Positions 42,912 to 52,090 of a stretch of 64,000 bases of DNA are shown piece after piece (the first letter of the stretch is position 1; each line of letters begins with the position of its first letter). Source of the DNA: Agromyces intestinalis (GTDB taxonomy: Bacteria > Actinomycetota > Actinomycetes > Actinomycetales > Microbacteriaceae); assembly GCF_008365295.1 (NCBI RefSeq), contig NZ_CP043505.1, forward strand, positions 1,674,001 to 1,738,000. The letters are read 5' to 3'. The translations under genes and the position numbers were made by a program. The notes under the pieces were generated by a model. The model saw nothing but the letters and a program-made list of their open reading frames with translations, was not told the origin of the DNA and ran no database searches.

Positions 42912-43673
42912 ATGCCCACCGCCCTCATCACCGGCGCGAGCTCGGGACTCGGCGTCGAGTTCGCCCGACAGCTCGCCGCCTCGGGCGCCGACCTCGTCCT
43001 CGTCGCGCGCGACCGCGCCGCCCTCGATCGCGTCGCCGAGGCCGTGCGCGCCGCAAGCGGTGTCCGCGTCGAGGTGCTCGCCGCCGACCTGCTGAAGCCG
43101 AGAGACCTCGCGCGCGTCGTGGCGCGCGTCGCCGACGCCGAGCGCCCGATCGACCTGCTCGTGAACAACGCCGGGTTCGGGTTGCCCCTCGACTTCGCCC
43201 GCAACGACGTCGATGACGAGGTACGCCACCTCGAGTTGCACGTCGAGGTGCCGATGCGGCTCAGCCACGCCGCGCTCGGCGCCATGCTCGCCCGCGGGCG
43301 CGGGCGGATCGTGAACATCGCGTCCGTCGCGGGGTTCGTGCCTCGCTCGACGTATGGCGCCTGCAAGGGGTGGTTGATCTCGTTCAGCCGATGGGCGAAC
43401 GGGCGATACGGGCCCGATGGCGTGACCACGACCGCGATCTGCCCGGGGTTCACGCACACGAACTTCCATGAGCGGATGGGTCTGCCGCCCGGCCAGGAGG
43501 GCGTGCCCGGGCCGATGTGGCTCGACGCGAAGCAGGTCGTGCGCGAGGGCCTGCGCGACGTCGCGCGCGGCAAGGCCGTGTCGGTGCCCTCGCTGCGGTA
43601 CCGCGTGCTCGTCGGGCTCACCCGGCTCGCGCCGCCGTCGCTCGCGGCACGAATCGGCGAGCGCGGACGCTGA
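42912..43673 (+). CDS. Short-chain dehydrogenase/reductase
   Basis: 253 aa Rossmann-fold NAD(P) oxidoreductase. TGASSGLG (7-14) binds the cofactor, NNAG (85-88) is the structural motif, and S138-Y148-K152 is the catalytic triad in STYGACK. The substrate is unknown; the closest-looking families act on acyl or alcohol groups. TAGGCT (42899-42904) is 7 nt before the ATG, so the message is probably leaderless. Confidence 0.9.
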   Translation: MPTALITGASSGLGVEFARQLAASGADLVLVARDRAALDRVAEAVRAASGVRVEVLAADLLKPRDLARVVARVADAERPIDLLVNNAGFGLPLDFARNDVDDEVRHLELHVEVPMRLSHAALGAMLARGRGRIVNIASVAGFVPRSTYGACKGWLISFSRWANGRYGPDGVTTTAICPGFTHTNFHERMGLPPGQEGVPGPMWLDAKQVVREGLRDVARGKAVSVPSLRYRVLVGLTRLAPPSLAARIGERGR

Positions 43674-43698
43674 CGCCTGACCCGTCCCGTGACCCGCT

Positions 43699-43788
43699 CG
43701 CGCCGAAATGTCGGACGCCTGCCGCGACGCTCCGTCGAGTCACACCCCGGCGCGGCGTGTCGGCTCGACGATCCGACATTTCGCCGCG
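43699..43788. repeat. Intergenic palindrome F (nested, 17-bp outer stem)
   Basis: CGCGCCGAAATGTCGGA (43699-43715) and TCCGACATTTCGCCGCG (43772-43788) pair at 16 of 17. Between them a second inverted pair (CGTCGAG / CTCGACG) can form an inner stem. It occupies the convergent gap between the SDR and kbl genes. Confidence 0.85.
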
Positions 43789-43791
43789 GCC

Positions 43792-44982
43792 TCAGTCGGC
43801 GGCCGAAGCCACCGAATCGCGCGCCGCGACGAACGCGGCGACGCAGCGTCGGATCTCGTCCTCGGAATGCGCGGCCGAGAGCTGTACGCGGATGCGCGCG
43901 GCACCCCGCGGCACCACCGGGAACGAGAACGCCGTCACGTACACCCCGCGCTCCTGCAACGCGTCGGCGATGCGGGCGGTGAGCGCGGCGTCGCCGAACA
44001 TGACCGGCACGATCGCGTGCGACCCGGGAAGCAGGTCGAAGCCCGCCTCGGTCATGAGCGAGCGGAAGAGCGCCGCGTTCGCCTCGAGCCGCACGCGCAG
44101 CTCCCCCGATTCGGCCAGGAGCGAGAGCGCCTGCAACGTGCCGGCGACGATCGCGGGCGCGAGGGTGTTCGAGAACAGGTACGGCCGGGCACGCTGGCGC
44201 AGCAGGTCGACGATCTCCTGTCGGGCGGCCACATACCCGCCGGATGCTCCGCCGAGCGCCTTGCCGAAGGTTCCGGTCGTGATGTCGACGCGCCCCTCGA
44301 CGCCGAGCAGTTCGGGCGTGCCGCGTCCGTTCGGCCCCACGAAGCCGACGGCGTGCGAGTCATCGACGAACACCAGCGCGTCGTAGCGCTCGGCGAGGTC
44401 GCAGATCTCGGCGAGCGGAGCGTAGTACCCGTCCATCGAGAAGACGCCGTCGGTCACGATGACGCGGCGCCGGGCGTCGGCCGCCGAGACGAGTTGCGCC
44501 TCGAGGTCGGCGAGGTCCCGGTTGCGGTACCGGTACCGGCGCGCCTTCGACAGCCGGATGCCGTCGATGATCGACGCGTGGTTCAGCTCGTCGCTGATTA
44601 TCGCGTCGTCGGGGCCGAACAGCACCTCGAACACGCCGCCATTCGCATCGAAGCACGACGAGAACAGGATCGCGTCGTCGTACCCGAGGAAGTCGGCGAC
44701 CCGGCGCTCGAGCTCGAGGTGCTGGGTCTGCGTTCCGCAGATGAAGCGCACGCTCGCCATGCCGTACCCCCACTCGTCGAGACCGCGGTGCGCGGCGGCG
44801 ACGATGCGCGGGTCGTCGGCGAGGCCGAGGTAGTTGTTCGCGCAGAAGTTCAGCACCTCGACGCCGGCGACCGACACCTCCGACGACTGCGGCCCCTCGA
44901 TGCCCCGCTCGCGCTTGGTGAGCCCGGCCGCGTCGATCTCGTCGAGTTCGGCGCGCAGTTGCGCCTGCACGGTTCCGTACAT
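43792..44982 (-). CDS. kbl: Glycine C-acetyltransferase (2-amino-3-ketobutyrate CoA ligase)
   Basis: 396 aa PLP enzyme; cleaves 2-amino-3-ketobutyrate with CoA to glycine and acetyl-CoA. The PLP lysine is K241 in [22 protein letters not shown] (207-210) holds the cofactor. It begins 2 bases after the tdh stop, so the two are one operon completing threonine breakdown. [16 protein letters not shown] matches the family N-terminus. The frame is open upstream but without start context. Confidence 0.95.
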   Translation of the reverse strand: MYGTVQAQLRAELDEIDAAGLTKRERGIEGPQSSEVSVAGVEVLNFCANNYLGLADDPRIVAAAHRGLDEWGYGMASVRFICGTQTQHLELERRVADFLGYDDAILFSSCFDANGGVFEVLFGPDDAIISDELNHASIIDGIRLSKARRYRYRNRDLADLEAQLVSAADARRRVIVTDGVFSMDGYYAPLAEICDLAERYDALVFVDDSHAVGFVGPNGRGTPELLGVEGRVDITTGTFGKALGGASGGYVAARQEIVDLLRQRARPYLFSNTLAPAIVAGTLQALSLLAESGELRVRLEANAALFRSLMTEAGFDLLPGSHAIVPVMFGDAALTARIADALQERGVYVTAFSFPVVPRGAARIRVQLSAAHSEDEIRRCVAAFVAARDSVASAAD

Positions 44983-44984
44983 GC

Positions 44985-46028
44985 CTAGACCTCCGTCCAG
45001 TCGAGGATGATCTTGCCGACCCCGGCCGAGTGCGCGGAGTCGAACGCGGCCCGCCACTCACGCGCCGGGTAGCGCTCGGAGATGATGGATGCCACGCGCT
45101 CGCGCAGCACGTCGCTGGTCTGCAGCATCGCCGACATCGAGTTCCAGGTCTCGAACATCTCGCGCCCGTAGATGCCCTTCATCGTGAGCATGTGGGTCAC
45201 GACCTTGCCCCAGTCGACCGCGAACCCCTCGCTCGGCAGGCCGAGCAGCGCGATGCGCCCCCCGTGGTTCATGTTCTCGATCATCTCGGGCAGCGCCTTG
45301 GCCGACCCGCTCATCTCGAACCCGACGTCGAAGCCCTCGCGCATGCCGAGTCGGGGCTGCACCTCGCGCACGCGCTCGGTCGAGACATCCACGACCGCGT
45401 CGGCGCCCATCTCGAGGGCGAGCCGCAGACGCGCCTCCGAGACATCCGTCGCGACGATGAACCGCGCGCCCACGTGGCGTGCGACCGCGATCGACATAAG
45501 CCCGATGGGGCCGCATCCGGTGACGAGGACGTCCTCGCCGACGACCGAGAAGGCGAGCGCGGTGTGCACGGCGTTGCCGAACGGGTCGAAGATCGCGCCG
45601 ACCTCGGGGGCGACGGGCGAGTGATGCACCCACACGTTCTCGCCCGGGATCACGATGTACTCCGCGAACGCCCCGTCGCGCTGCACGCCGACGCCGAGCG
45701 TGCGGATGCACATCTGCCGCCGGCCGGCGCGGCAGTTGCGGCACATGCCGCAGACGATGTGGCCCTCGCCCGACACCAGGTCGCCCACGGCGACGTCGTG
45801 GACGAGCGGGCCGACCTCGACGACCTCGCCCGAGAACTCGTGGCCCGGGATGAGGGGCGCGGCGATGGTCGACGACGCCCAGTCGTCCCATGAGTCGATG
45901 TGCAGGTCGGTGCCGCAGATGCCGGTGCGCAGCACCCGGATCTTGACGTCGGCGGGGCCGGTGACCGGCTCGGGCCGGTCGACGAACTCGAATCCCGCGC
46001 CGGGCGCGGCTTTGAAGAGGGCCTTCAT
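44985..46028 (-). CDS. tdh: L-threonine 3-dehydrogenase
   Basis: 347 aa zinc alcohol-dehydrogenase-type enzyme; oxidises threonine to 2-amino-3-ketobutyrate. Catalytic zinc: C38, H63, E64 ([18 protein letters not shown]). Structural zinc: C93, C96, C99, C107 in [18 protein letters not shown] site: [16 protein letters not shown] start at [10 protein letters not shown] with GAGG 6-7 bases upstream; TACGAT (46111-46116, minus strand) is a possible -10. The 186 bases before it contain no other element. Confidence 0.95.
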   Translation of the reverse strand: MKALFKAAPGAGFEFVDRPEPVTGPADVKIRVLRTGICGTDLHIDSWDDWASSTIAAPLIPGHEFSGEVVEVGPLVHDVAVGDLVSGEGHIVCGMCRNCRAGRRQMCIRTLGVGVQRDGAFAEYIVIPGENVWVHHSPVAPEVGAIFDPFGNAVHTALAFSVVGEDVLVTGCGPIGLMSIAVARHVGARFIVATDVSEARLRLALEMGADAVVDVSTERVREVQPRLGMREGFDVGFEMSGSAKALPEMIENMNHGGRIALLGLPSEGFAVDWGKVVTHMLTMKGIYGREMFETWNSMSAMLQTSDVLRERVASIISERYPAREWRAAFDSAHSAGVGKIILDWTEV

Positions 46029-46214
46029 CGATACCTCGTGTGGTGGTGCACGAGCCACTGGGTGCGGCGGCTCATGCGATGGTCCGGTGGGTGCGCCGGA
46101 TGACTCAGCCATCGTATCGGCGCGGGTGGAGGCGGTGCCTGCCCGGGTCCGCCTCCCGGCGCAGCGGGCGAAGAGCGGGTCAGCGGCGAGGCGGGAACGA
46201 GCGGCAGCGCGCGC

Positions 46215-47399
46215 TCAGCGGGCGACGGATGCCTCGACCTGGCCGCGGGCGAAGTACTCGACCAGGTCGTCGGCGAGCGGCGGCACGGCGAGCGCCGATC
46301 CGTCGCCGCGCAGCGACTCGGTGGCGAGGATTCCGGCCGCGACGGCCTCACGCGCGGCGACGGGCGAGGTCTCGGTCAGTCCGCCGTCGCGCACGAACCG
46401 CAGGAACTCGGCGACCAGCAGCGCGTCGGCGCCCTCGTGGCCGGCGTCGGCGACCTCGGGAACGAGGAAGGTCTCGTCGGGCTCGGCCGCGCCCTGGTGC
46501 CGCCGGTTCCAGAGCGCGACGGTCGTGCCGGCCGTGTCGCCGAGGTTCTCGATGCGACCCTCGGTGCCGATGATCGTGTAGTTGCGCCAGTAGTCGGGTG
46601 TGAAGTGGCACTGCTGGTACGACGCGAGCACGCCGTTCGTCAGGTGCAGGTTCACCATCGACACGTCCTCGACGTCGACGACGGGGTTCAGCCCGGTGAG
46701 CGCGGTCGGCGGCCAGTTGTCGAGGCTGAACCAGTCGAACATGCGCTCGTCCGACCGGTCGCGCCGATCGTTGATGCCGCCGTAGACGCTGAGCGAGCCC
46801 ATTGCGGCGACCCGGTCGGAGTAGGCGCCCGCGAGCCAGTGGATGACGTCGAGGTCGTGCGCGCCCTTCTGCAGCAGCAGGCCGGTGGTGCGCCGGCGGT
46901 CGGCGTGCCAGTCCTTGAAGTAGTAGTCGCCGCCGTTGCCGACGAAGTGCCGGCACCAGATCGCCTTGACCTCGCCGATGCGCCCCTCGAGGATGAGCCG
47001 GCGCATGAGCGCGACGACCGGCATGTGGCGCATGTTGTGGCCGACGTAGAGACGCGAGCCGGTGCGGCGCGCGGTCTCGAGGACGGCGTCGGCGTCGGCG
47101 AGGTCGATCGCGAGCGGCTTCTCGCAGAACACGGCGACCCCCGCCTCGAGCGCACGGATGGCGACGGTCGCGTGCGTGTCGTCGGGCGTCAGCACCATGA
47201 CGGCGTCGACGCCCGAGGCGAGCAGTTCGTCGAGCGAGTCGGTGACGAGTACGCCGGGCAGCGCGTCGCGCGCATCGGCGCGGGCGCGTTCGGCGAGGTC
47301 GCAGACCGCGGTGATGCGCGACCCCTCGCCCGGTCGGTGCGCCTCGCGCCAGATGCCGGCGCGGGCGCCGAAGCCGACGATGCCGATGGTCAGATCCAC
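46215..47399 (-). CDS. Gfo/Idh/MocA family oxidoreductase
   Basis: 394 aa. The N-terminal Rossmann fold (IGIVGFGARAGIWREAHRPG) is followed by the family EKP motif (VFCEKPLAIDLAD) and a dimerisation/substrate domain with GHNMRHMPVVALMRR and KGAHDLDVIHWLAG. Members oxidise or reduce sugars and inositols with NAD(P). Start GTG with AAGGAG 10 bases upstream. It lies last in the sugar ABC operon, so it probably acts on the imported sugar or a product. A pyrimidine tract (TTCTCTTCTCTTCTC) occurs in the 115-bp gap before it. Confidence 0.9.
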   Translation of the reverse strand: MDLTIGIVGFGARAGIWREAHRPGEGSRITAVCDLAERARADARDALPGVLVTDSLDELLASGVDAVMVLTPDDTHATVAIRALEAGVAVFCEKPLAIDLADADAVLETARRTGSRLYVGHNMRHMPVVALMRRLILEGRIGEVKAIWCRHFVGNGGDYYFKDWHADRRRTTGLLLQKGAHDLDVIHWLAGAYSDRVAAMGSLSVYGGINDRRDRSDERMFDWFSLDNWPPTALTGLNPVVDVEDVSMVNLHLTNGVLASYQQCHFTPDYWRNYTIIGTEGRIENLGDTAGTTVALWNRRHQGAAEPDETFLVPEVADAGHEGADALLVAEFLRFVRDGGLTETSPVAAREAVAAGILATESLRGDGSALAVPPLADDLVEYFARGQVEASVAR

Positions 47400-47514
47400 G
47401 GGTGGTGCTCCTTACAGAATGCGGGTGGGACGAGAAGAGAAGAGAACGGATGCCTCGGGCCGACGCGTGCGGCGCCGAAGCGCACCGGACGATGCACACG
47501 GGGCGCCATGCCGG

Positions 47515-48606
47515 TCAGGCGCCGCGGGCCGGGCGGTCCACTGCCGGACCGGCGAGATCGGTCGACCCGCCCGGGAACAGCGACCACGCGAACTCGTGCA
47601 GTCGCGCGGGCGCCGGTTCGTGTTCGAGCGCGCGCCCGACGATGATCTCGGCCTGGCGTTCGTAGAAGTCGGTCGGGCCGACGGTCGTGAGGGTCGGGGC
47701 CACGACGCGGGCGTCGGGGGTGTTGCCGACGCCGACGATGGCGACGTCGTGCGGCACCCGCAAGCCGAGCATGTGCGCGGCGTTGATCGCGGCGATCGCC
47801 GCGAAGTCCGTCGTCGCGTAGATCGCGGTCGGGCGCGGGCCGCGCTCGCCCGAGAGCAGGTCCACGGCGGCCGAGAACGCGCTGGCCTGGGTGTCGGCGA
47901 AGGTCGCTGTGAGCGCCCGGCCGGCGTCGATGCGACCCTCGCGCAGCCGCTCGAGGTAGGGCGTGACCCTCGTGACCCCGTGGTCGGCACCGCGCACGGC
48001 CACCTCGGCCGCGAGGCATCCGATCGCCGTGTGCTGCTCGAGCAGGTGATCGATGGCGAGGAAGCAACCCGGGATCGCGTCCGAGCGGATCACATCGAAC
48101 CCGTCGGGCTCGAGCGACTCCGAGAAGACGACGAGCCGCTGCCCGCGCTCGACGAGGTCGTGCAGCTTCGCCCGCGCGTCGCCGTCGGCACCGGCCGCGT
48201 CGAGGTAGGCGACGTCGCTCTCGACCCGGTCGAGCGCAGTGTGCCAGTCGCCGTCGGCGAGGATCAGCGTGGTGAGCCCGTGCCGGTTCGCCTCGGCGTT
48301 GACGGCCTCGGCGACCGCGAGCGACCAGGGGTCGCTCAGCATGTGCAGCGAGAGCTGCACCATGCCGGTGCGCCCGGTGCGGATGGCGCGAGCCGACCGG
48401 TTGGGCCGGTAGTTGAGCCGTTCGGCGGCGTCGAGCACGCGCTTCGCCGTCTCTTCGGCGACGCCCGGGCCATCGGATCCCGAGCGGCCCGAGAACACGT
48501 ACGAGACGGTCGCGGTCGACACGCCCGCCAGGTCGGCGACCATGCGGGCGGTCGGTCGTCGCCGTGCGCCGTTCGCGCGCGTCGCGACGTCATCGGAGCG
48601 TGGCAT
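47515..48606 (-). CDS. LacI family regulator of the sugar ABC operon
   Basis: 363 aa. HTH and hinge: ARMVADLAGVSTATVSYVFS (residues ~20-39) with AAERLNYRPNRSARAIRTGR. The recognition helix (STATVSY) differs from that of the other LacI protein (SASTASL), so its operator should differ. It begins 3 bases after the permease stop and is co-transcribed. The 16-bp palindrome at 51864-51879 on the operon promoter is its likely site. Confidence 0.9.
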   Translation of the reverse strand: MPRSDDVATRANGARRRPTARMVADLAGVSTATVSYVFSGRSGSDGPGVAEETAKRVLDAAERLNYRPNRSARAIRTGRTGMVQLSLHMLSDPWSLAVAEAVNAEANRHGLTTLILADGDWHTALDRVESDVAYLDAAGADGDARAKLHDLVERGQRLVVFSESLEPDGFDVIRSDAIPGCFLAIDHLLEQHTAIGCLAAEVAVRGADHGVTRVTPYLERLREGRIDAGRALTATFADTQASAFSAAVDLLSGERGPRPTAIYATTDFAAIAAINAAHMLGLRVPHDVAIVGVGNTPDARVVAPTLTTVGPTDFYERQAEIIVGRALEHEPAPARLHEFAWSLFPGGSTDLAGPAVDRPARGA

Positions 48607-48609
48607 CCG

Positions 48610-49533
48610 TCACCCCTTCGTCCCAGAGAACGCGATGCCCTGGATGAACTGGCGCTGCAGGAACATGAACGTCACCAGCATCGGCAACGTCGCGAGCAGG
48701 GCGCCCGCCATGAGCACAGGGTAGTCAGTGCCGTGCAGCCCGACGAGCTGCGACAGGCCGACCGAGAGCGGCATCTTGGCCGGGTCGGTCGTGACCACGA
48801 GCGGCCACAGCAGGTCGTTCCACGACCACAGCACGGTGAACACCGTGAGCGCGACGATGCCGGGCTTGGCGAGCGGCAGCATCACGCGCCAGAACGTCTG
48901 CCACGGGTTCGCGCCGTCGATGCGCGCGGCTTCTTCGAGCTCGACCGGCATCGACATGAAGAACTGCCGCATGAGGAACGTGCCGAACGCGCTGAAGATG
49001 CCGGGCACGATGAGCGCCTGCAGCGTGTTCAGCCAGCCGAGCGTCTGGATGATCTCGTACTGCGGCAGCAGGTAGAGCTGCGACGGCACCATGAGCACCG
49101 ACAGGAACAGCACGAACACGACGTTGCGCCCCCGGAACGGGATGCGCGCGAACGCGTAGCCCGCCATCGTGCACAGCACGACCTGGCCAACGGTGCGACC
49201 GACGGTCAGCAGCACCGAGTTCAGGAACATCTGCCCGAACGGCATCGAGTCGAACACCTCGGCGAAGTTCGTGAACACCCACGGGTCTGGGATGACGACG
49301 GGCGGCACCTGCACCGAGTCCTGGAACGTCTTGAACGCGGTGAGGGTCTGCCAGATGAACGGGAACACCATGATCACCGCTCCGGCGGCGAGCAGCAGGT
49401 GGACGAGCCAGTGGCCGCGGCGCCGGCTTCCGGCGGGCCGGCGGCGATCGGCGGATGTCTCGGAGCCGCCGTCGCGGCCGGTTGCGCCGTCTGAGGCGGT
49501 CACGGCGCGGGTGTCGAGCGCGACATCACTCAT
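48610..49533 (-). CDS. Carbohydrate ABC transporter permease (MalG-type)
   Basis: 307 aa, six membrane helices. The EAA loop (MPVELEEAARIDGANPWQTF) is where the ATPase docks, and the C-terminus FIQGIAFSGTKG matches CUT1 permeases. An unusual ~35-residue hydrophilic N-terminal region precedes helix 1. It overlaps the upstream permease by 8 bases. No ATPase gene is nearby; a shared MsiK-type ATPase encoded elsewhere is expected. Confidence 0.92.
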   Translation of the reverse strand: MSDVALDTRAVTASDGATGRDGGSETSADRRRPAGSRRRGHWLVHLLLAAGAVIMVFPFIWQTLTAFKTFQDSVQVPPVVIPDPWVFTNFAEVFDSMPFGQMFLNSVLLTVGRTVGQVVLCTMAGYAFARIPFRGRNVVFVLFLSVLMVPSQLYLLPQYEIIQTLGWLNTLQALIVPGIFSAFGTFLMRQFFMSMPVELEEAARIDGANPWQTFWRVMLPLAKPGIVALTVFTVLWSWNDLLWPLVVTTDPAKMPLSVGLSQLVGLHGTDYPVLMAGALLATLPMLVTFMFLQRQFIQGIAFSGTKG

Positions 49534-50524
49534 AGTGCACCCACTTCTTCTGCAGCCGGAACTGCACGACGGTCAGCACCAGGATGATGACGAGCAGCAG
49601 GAACGCGATCGCCGCCGCGTAGCCCCGCTCGTTGTCGAGGAAGCCCGCCTCGTAGAAGAGGTAGACGATGGTGCGCGTGTTCGGCATCGCCGGGTTCGAG
49701 CGGCCGAGCATCATGTAGATGAGGTCGAACACCTGCAGTGCGCCGATCACGCTGATCACGCTGACGAAGAAGATCGACGGCGAGAGCAGCGGGATCGTGA
49801 TCGAGAAGAACTTGCGCACGGGGCCGGCGCCGTCGAGGTCGGCCGCCTCCATGACCGTGTCGGGGATGCCCTGCAGGCCAGCCAGGAAGATGACGATGTT
49901 CGTGCCGAGGCCCGCCCAGATGCCGACGACGGCGATCGCCATGAGCGCGGTGTTCGGGTCGGTCAGCCACGACCGGCCCTCGATGCCGAAGACGCCGAGC
50001 ACCTCGTTGAGCACGCCGTAGTCGCCGTTGTAGATCATGCGCCAGACCAGCGCAATGGCGGCCGGCATGGTCACGACCGGGATGAAGTAGAGGGTGCGGT
50101 AGACACCGCGTCCGCGCAGGCCGGCGGTGTTGAGCAGCGCCGCGATCGCGACGGCGAGCGGGATGCCGATGAGCGCGACGACCGTGTACAGCGCGGTGTT
50201 GCGCAGCGCCCCGATGAGCTCGGGGTCCTGGAAGAGCCGGGCGTAGTTCTCGAGCCCGACGAAGTCGCTGCCGCCGAACGGGCCCGACTTCGTGAACGAC
50301 AGGATGAACGTGCGCACCGTCGGCCAGAGGTAGAACGCGATCAGGCCGAGCGCGGTCGGGCCGATGAAGAGCAGCGCCCACCACGGCGACTGGCCGGGGC
50401 CGCGGCCCCGGCGTCCCCCCACGCCGCCGGGGCCGGGCCGGCCGGGTCGACCGGGAGCAGTCGCCTTCTCCCGGTCGAGCTCGGAGATCGGCGCCGCGGT
50501 GCGCTGCCCGATCAGGTCGGTCAT
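49526..50524 (-). CDS. Carbohydrate ABC transporter permease (MalF-type)
   Basis: 332 aa, six to seven membrane helices, EAA loop IPDTVMEAADLDGAGPVRKF. A Gly/Pro/Arg-rich N-terminal tail (GRPGRPGPGGVGGRRGRGPG) precedes helix 1. It starts 6 bases after the binding-protein stop. It pairs with the MalG-type permease that follows. Confidence 0.92.
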   Translation of the reverse strand: MTDLIGQRTAAPISELDREKATAPGRPGRPGPGGVGGRRGRGPGQSPWWALLFIGPTALGLIAFYLWPTVRTFILSFTKSGPFGGSDFVGLENYARLFQDPELIGALRNTALYTVVALIGIPLAVAIAALLNTAGLRGRGVYRTLYFIPVVTMPAAIALVWRMIYNGDYGVLNEVLGVFGIEGRSWLTDPNTALMAIAVVGIWAGLGTNIVIFLAGLQGIPDTVMEAADLDGAGPVRKFFSITIPLLSPSIFFVSVISVIGALQVFDLIYMMLGRSNPAMPNTRTIVYLFYEAGFLDNERGYAAAIAFLLLVIILVLTVVQFRLQKKWVHYE

Positions 50525-50530
50525 GGTGCG

Positions 50531-51802
50531 TTACTCCGACTCGGCGTCCAGTGCGGCCTGCATCTGCTCGGCGAGCTGTGCGAGGCCGTCCTTCGGGCTC
50601 ACCGCGCCGGCCCACACCTGCGAGAGCACTTCGCTCTCGATCGAGGTCCACGCCGAGGTGTTCTTCGAGACCGGGTACGGAACGGCGGTGTCGAGCGCGT
50701 CGATGTAGACCTGCAGGTCGTACTGCGGCAGCGCGTCGACCCAGGCCTGCTGGGTGCCGTCGAAGGCGGGGATCACGGTGCCGGTGTCGGCCTGGATCTT
50801 CGCAGCCTGCTCGCCGCTCGCGAACGCGGCGAACTCCTTCGCGAGGTCGAGGTGCGCGCTCGTGGCGTTCGCGACGTTCGCGAGGCCGTGGATCACGCTC
50901 TGGTTGCCCTCGGCGCCCGCCGGAAGCGGCGCGACGTCGACCGAGTCGGCGATGTCGGGGTTGTCGGCGTAGGCGACGGCGGCCCACGAGCCGTTCTGGA
51001 ACATGGCGACCTTGCCCGAGAGGAAGAAGTCCTCGGGGTTCGTGTCGGTCATCTGCTGGGCGGTCGGCGAGGAGCCGTCGGCGATGAGGTCGGTCCAGAG
51101 TTCGATGCCGGCGAGCGCTTCGGGGGTGTCGTATCCGGTCGTGGTGCCATCGGCCGAGATCACCTCGCCGCCGGCCTGCGCGATCGAGTTGTAGAAGTTC
51201 TCCTGGCCGTACTGGCTCGCGGCGATGCCGTACTGCCCCGCCGCCGGGTCGGTGAGCGCGGCGGCGGCGGACTTCAGGTCATCCCAGGTCCAGCCGGCGG
51301 CGGGGTACGCGACGCCGGCGGCGTCGAAGAGGGCCTTGTTGTACCAGAGGGCGACGGTGTCGAAGTCCTTCGGGGCGCCGTAGAGCGAGCCGTCGAAGGT
51401 GTACAGGTCGATGAGGCCCTGCGGGTAGTCGGATGCCTCGATGCCCTGGTCGTCGAGCGGCGCGAGCACGCCGTTCGACGCGTAGAGCTGGAAGTTCGGG
51501 CCGTTCATCCAGAACACGTCGGCCGCCGAGCCGCCCGAGACGGCGGTCTGCAGCTTCGTGAAGTACTCCTTGTACGGCGTCAGCTGGATCTCGATCGAGA
51601 CGCCGTCGTGCTCGGCCTCGAACGCGTCGGCGATGTCCTCCATCGCGGGCTGCTGGTTCTGGTCCCAGATGGCGTAGGTGAGGGTGACGTCGCCGCCTTC
51701 CTCGGATCCTCCGCTGCCGCCCGCGCATCCGGCGAGCGCGAGGGCGGCTGCGGCCGAGACCGCGACGGCGGTGACGGTGCGTGATTTCGGAACGTGGCGC
51801 AT
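50531..51802 (-). CDS. Sugar ABC transporter substrate-binding lipoprotein
   Basis: 423 aa. Signal peptide with lipobox LALAGC (C26), followed by a family-1 binding-protein fold (TLTYAIWDQNQQPAMEDIAD, GSLYGAPKDFDTVALWYNK). It captures a carbohydrate outside the membrane. A strong AAAGGAGG precedes the ATG. Promoter TTGTGC-N17-TAGGTT (51906-51911 and 51883-51888, minus strand) with a palindrome over the start site. First gene of the operon binding protein-permease-permease-LacI-oxidoreductase. Confidence 0.93.
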   Translation of the reverse strand: MRHVPKSRTVTAVAVSAAAALALAGCAGGSGGSEEGGDVTLTYAIWDQNQQPAMEDIADAFEAEHDGVSIEIQLTPYKEYFTKLQTAVSGGSAADVFWMNGPNFQLYASNGVLAPLDDQGIEASDYPQGLIDLYTFDGSLYGAPKDFDTVALWYNKALFDAAGVAYPAAGWTWDDLKSAAAALTDPAAGQYGIAASQYGQENFYNSIAQAGGEVISADGTTTGYDTPEALAGIELWTDLIADGSSPTAQQMTDTNPEDFFLSGKVAMFQNGSWAAVAYADNPDIADSVDVAPLPAGAEGNQSVIHGLANVANATSAHLDLAKEFAAFASGEQAAKIQADTGTVIPAFDGTQQAWVDALPQYDLQVYIDALDTAVPYPVSKNTSAWTSIESEVLSQVWAGAVSPKDGLAQLAEQMQAALDAESE

Positions 51803-51863
51803 GGTCCTCCTTTGGACGGTGAGGTGCAGCGGATGCCTCGGTGCGAGGTGCGGCGGTGATGAT

Positions 51864-51911
51864 TGTTAATCGTTTAGCAGGGAACCTACCGGCGAGCATG
51901 CATGAGCACAA
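51864..51911 (-). promoter_or_regulatory. Promoter and LacI-type operator of the first sugar operon
   Basis: Minus strand: TTGTGC (51906-51911), 17-base spacer, TAGGTT (51883-51888). The palindrome TGTTAATCGTTTAGCA (51864-51879), with central CG and arms TGTTAAT / TTTAGCA, covers the predicted start point at about 51876. This is the geometry of LacI-family repression. Confidence 0.75.
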
Positions 51912-51988
51912 GAGGTAATTTCGATCATCTGCAATCACTCCGACTGAGCGTTCGAGCACTCAGGTGACGGGAATCCGGCTCTCGCCGG

Positions 51989-52046
51989 TTGCACGGGGCG
52001 GTTCCGGGCGCTACTCTCGAATCGATTCGAGTCGAATCGATTCGAG
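51989..52046 (+). promoter_or_regulatory. MFS promoter with two tandem LacI-type operators
   Basis: TTGCAC (51989-51994), 17-base spacer and TACTCT (52012-52017) form a good promoter. Its start point (about 52024) falls inside two adjacent copies of the 14-bp palindrome TCGAATCGATTCGA (52017-52030 and 52032-52045), spaced 15 bp. The same core occurs once at 42717-42730 in front of the LacI gene. Confidence 0.85.
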
Positions 52047-52090
52047 AACGAGGCGCCCGCCACCCCGGGCATCGCAACCGAGGAGCAACC

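Noticed and set aside
42693-43469. Extended N-terminus for the LacI protein
   Set aside because: The frame is open upstream, but the operator and -10 box lie directly before ATG 42692, and the helix-turn-helix starts right after it.
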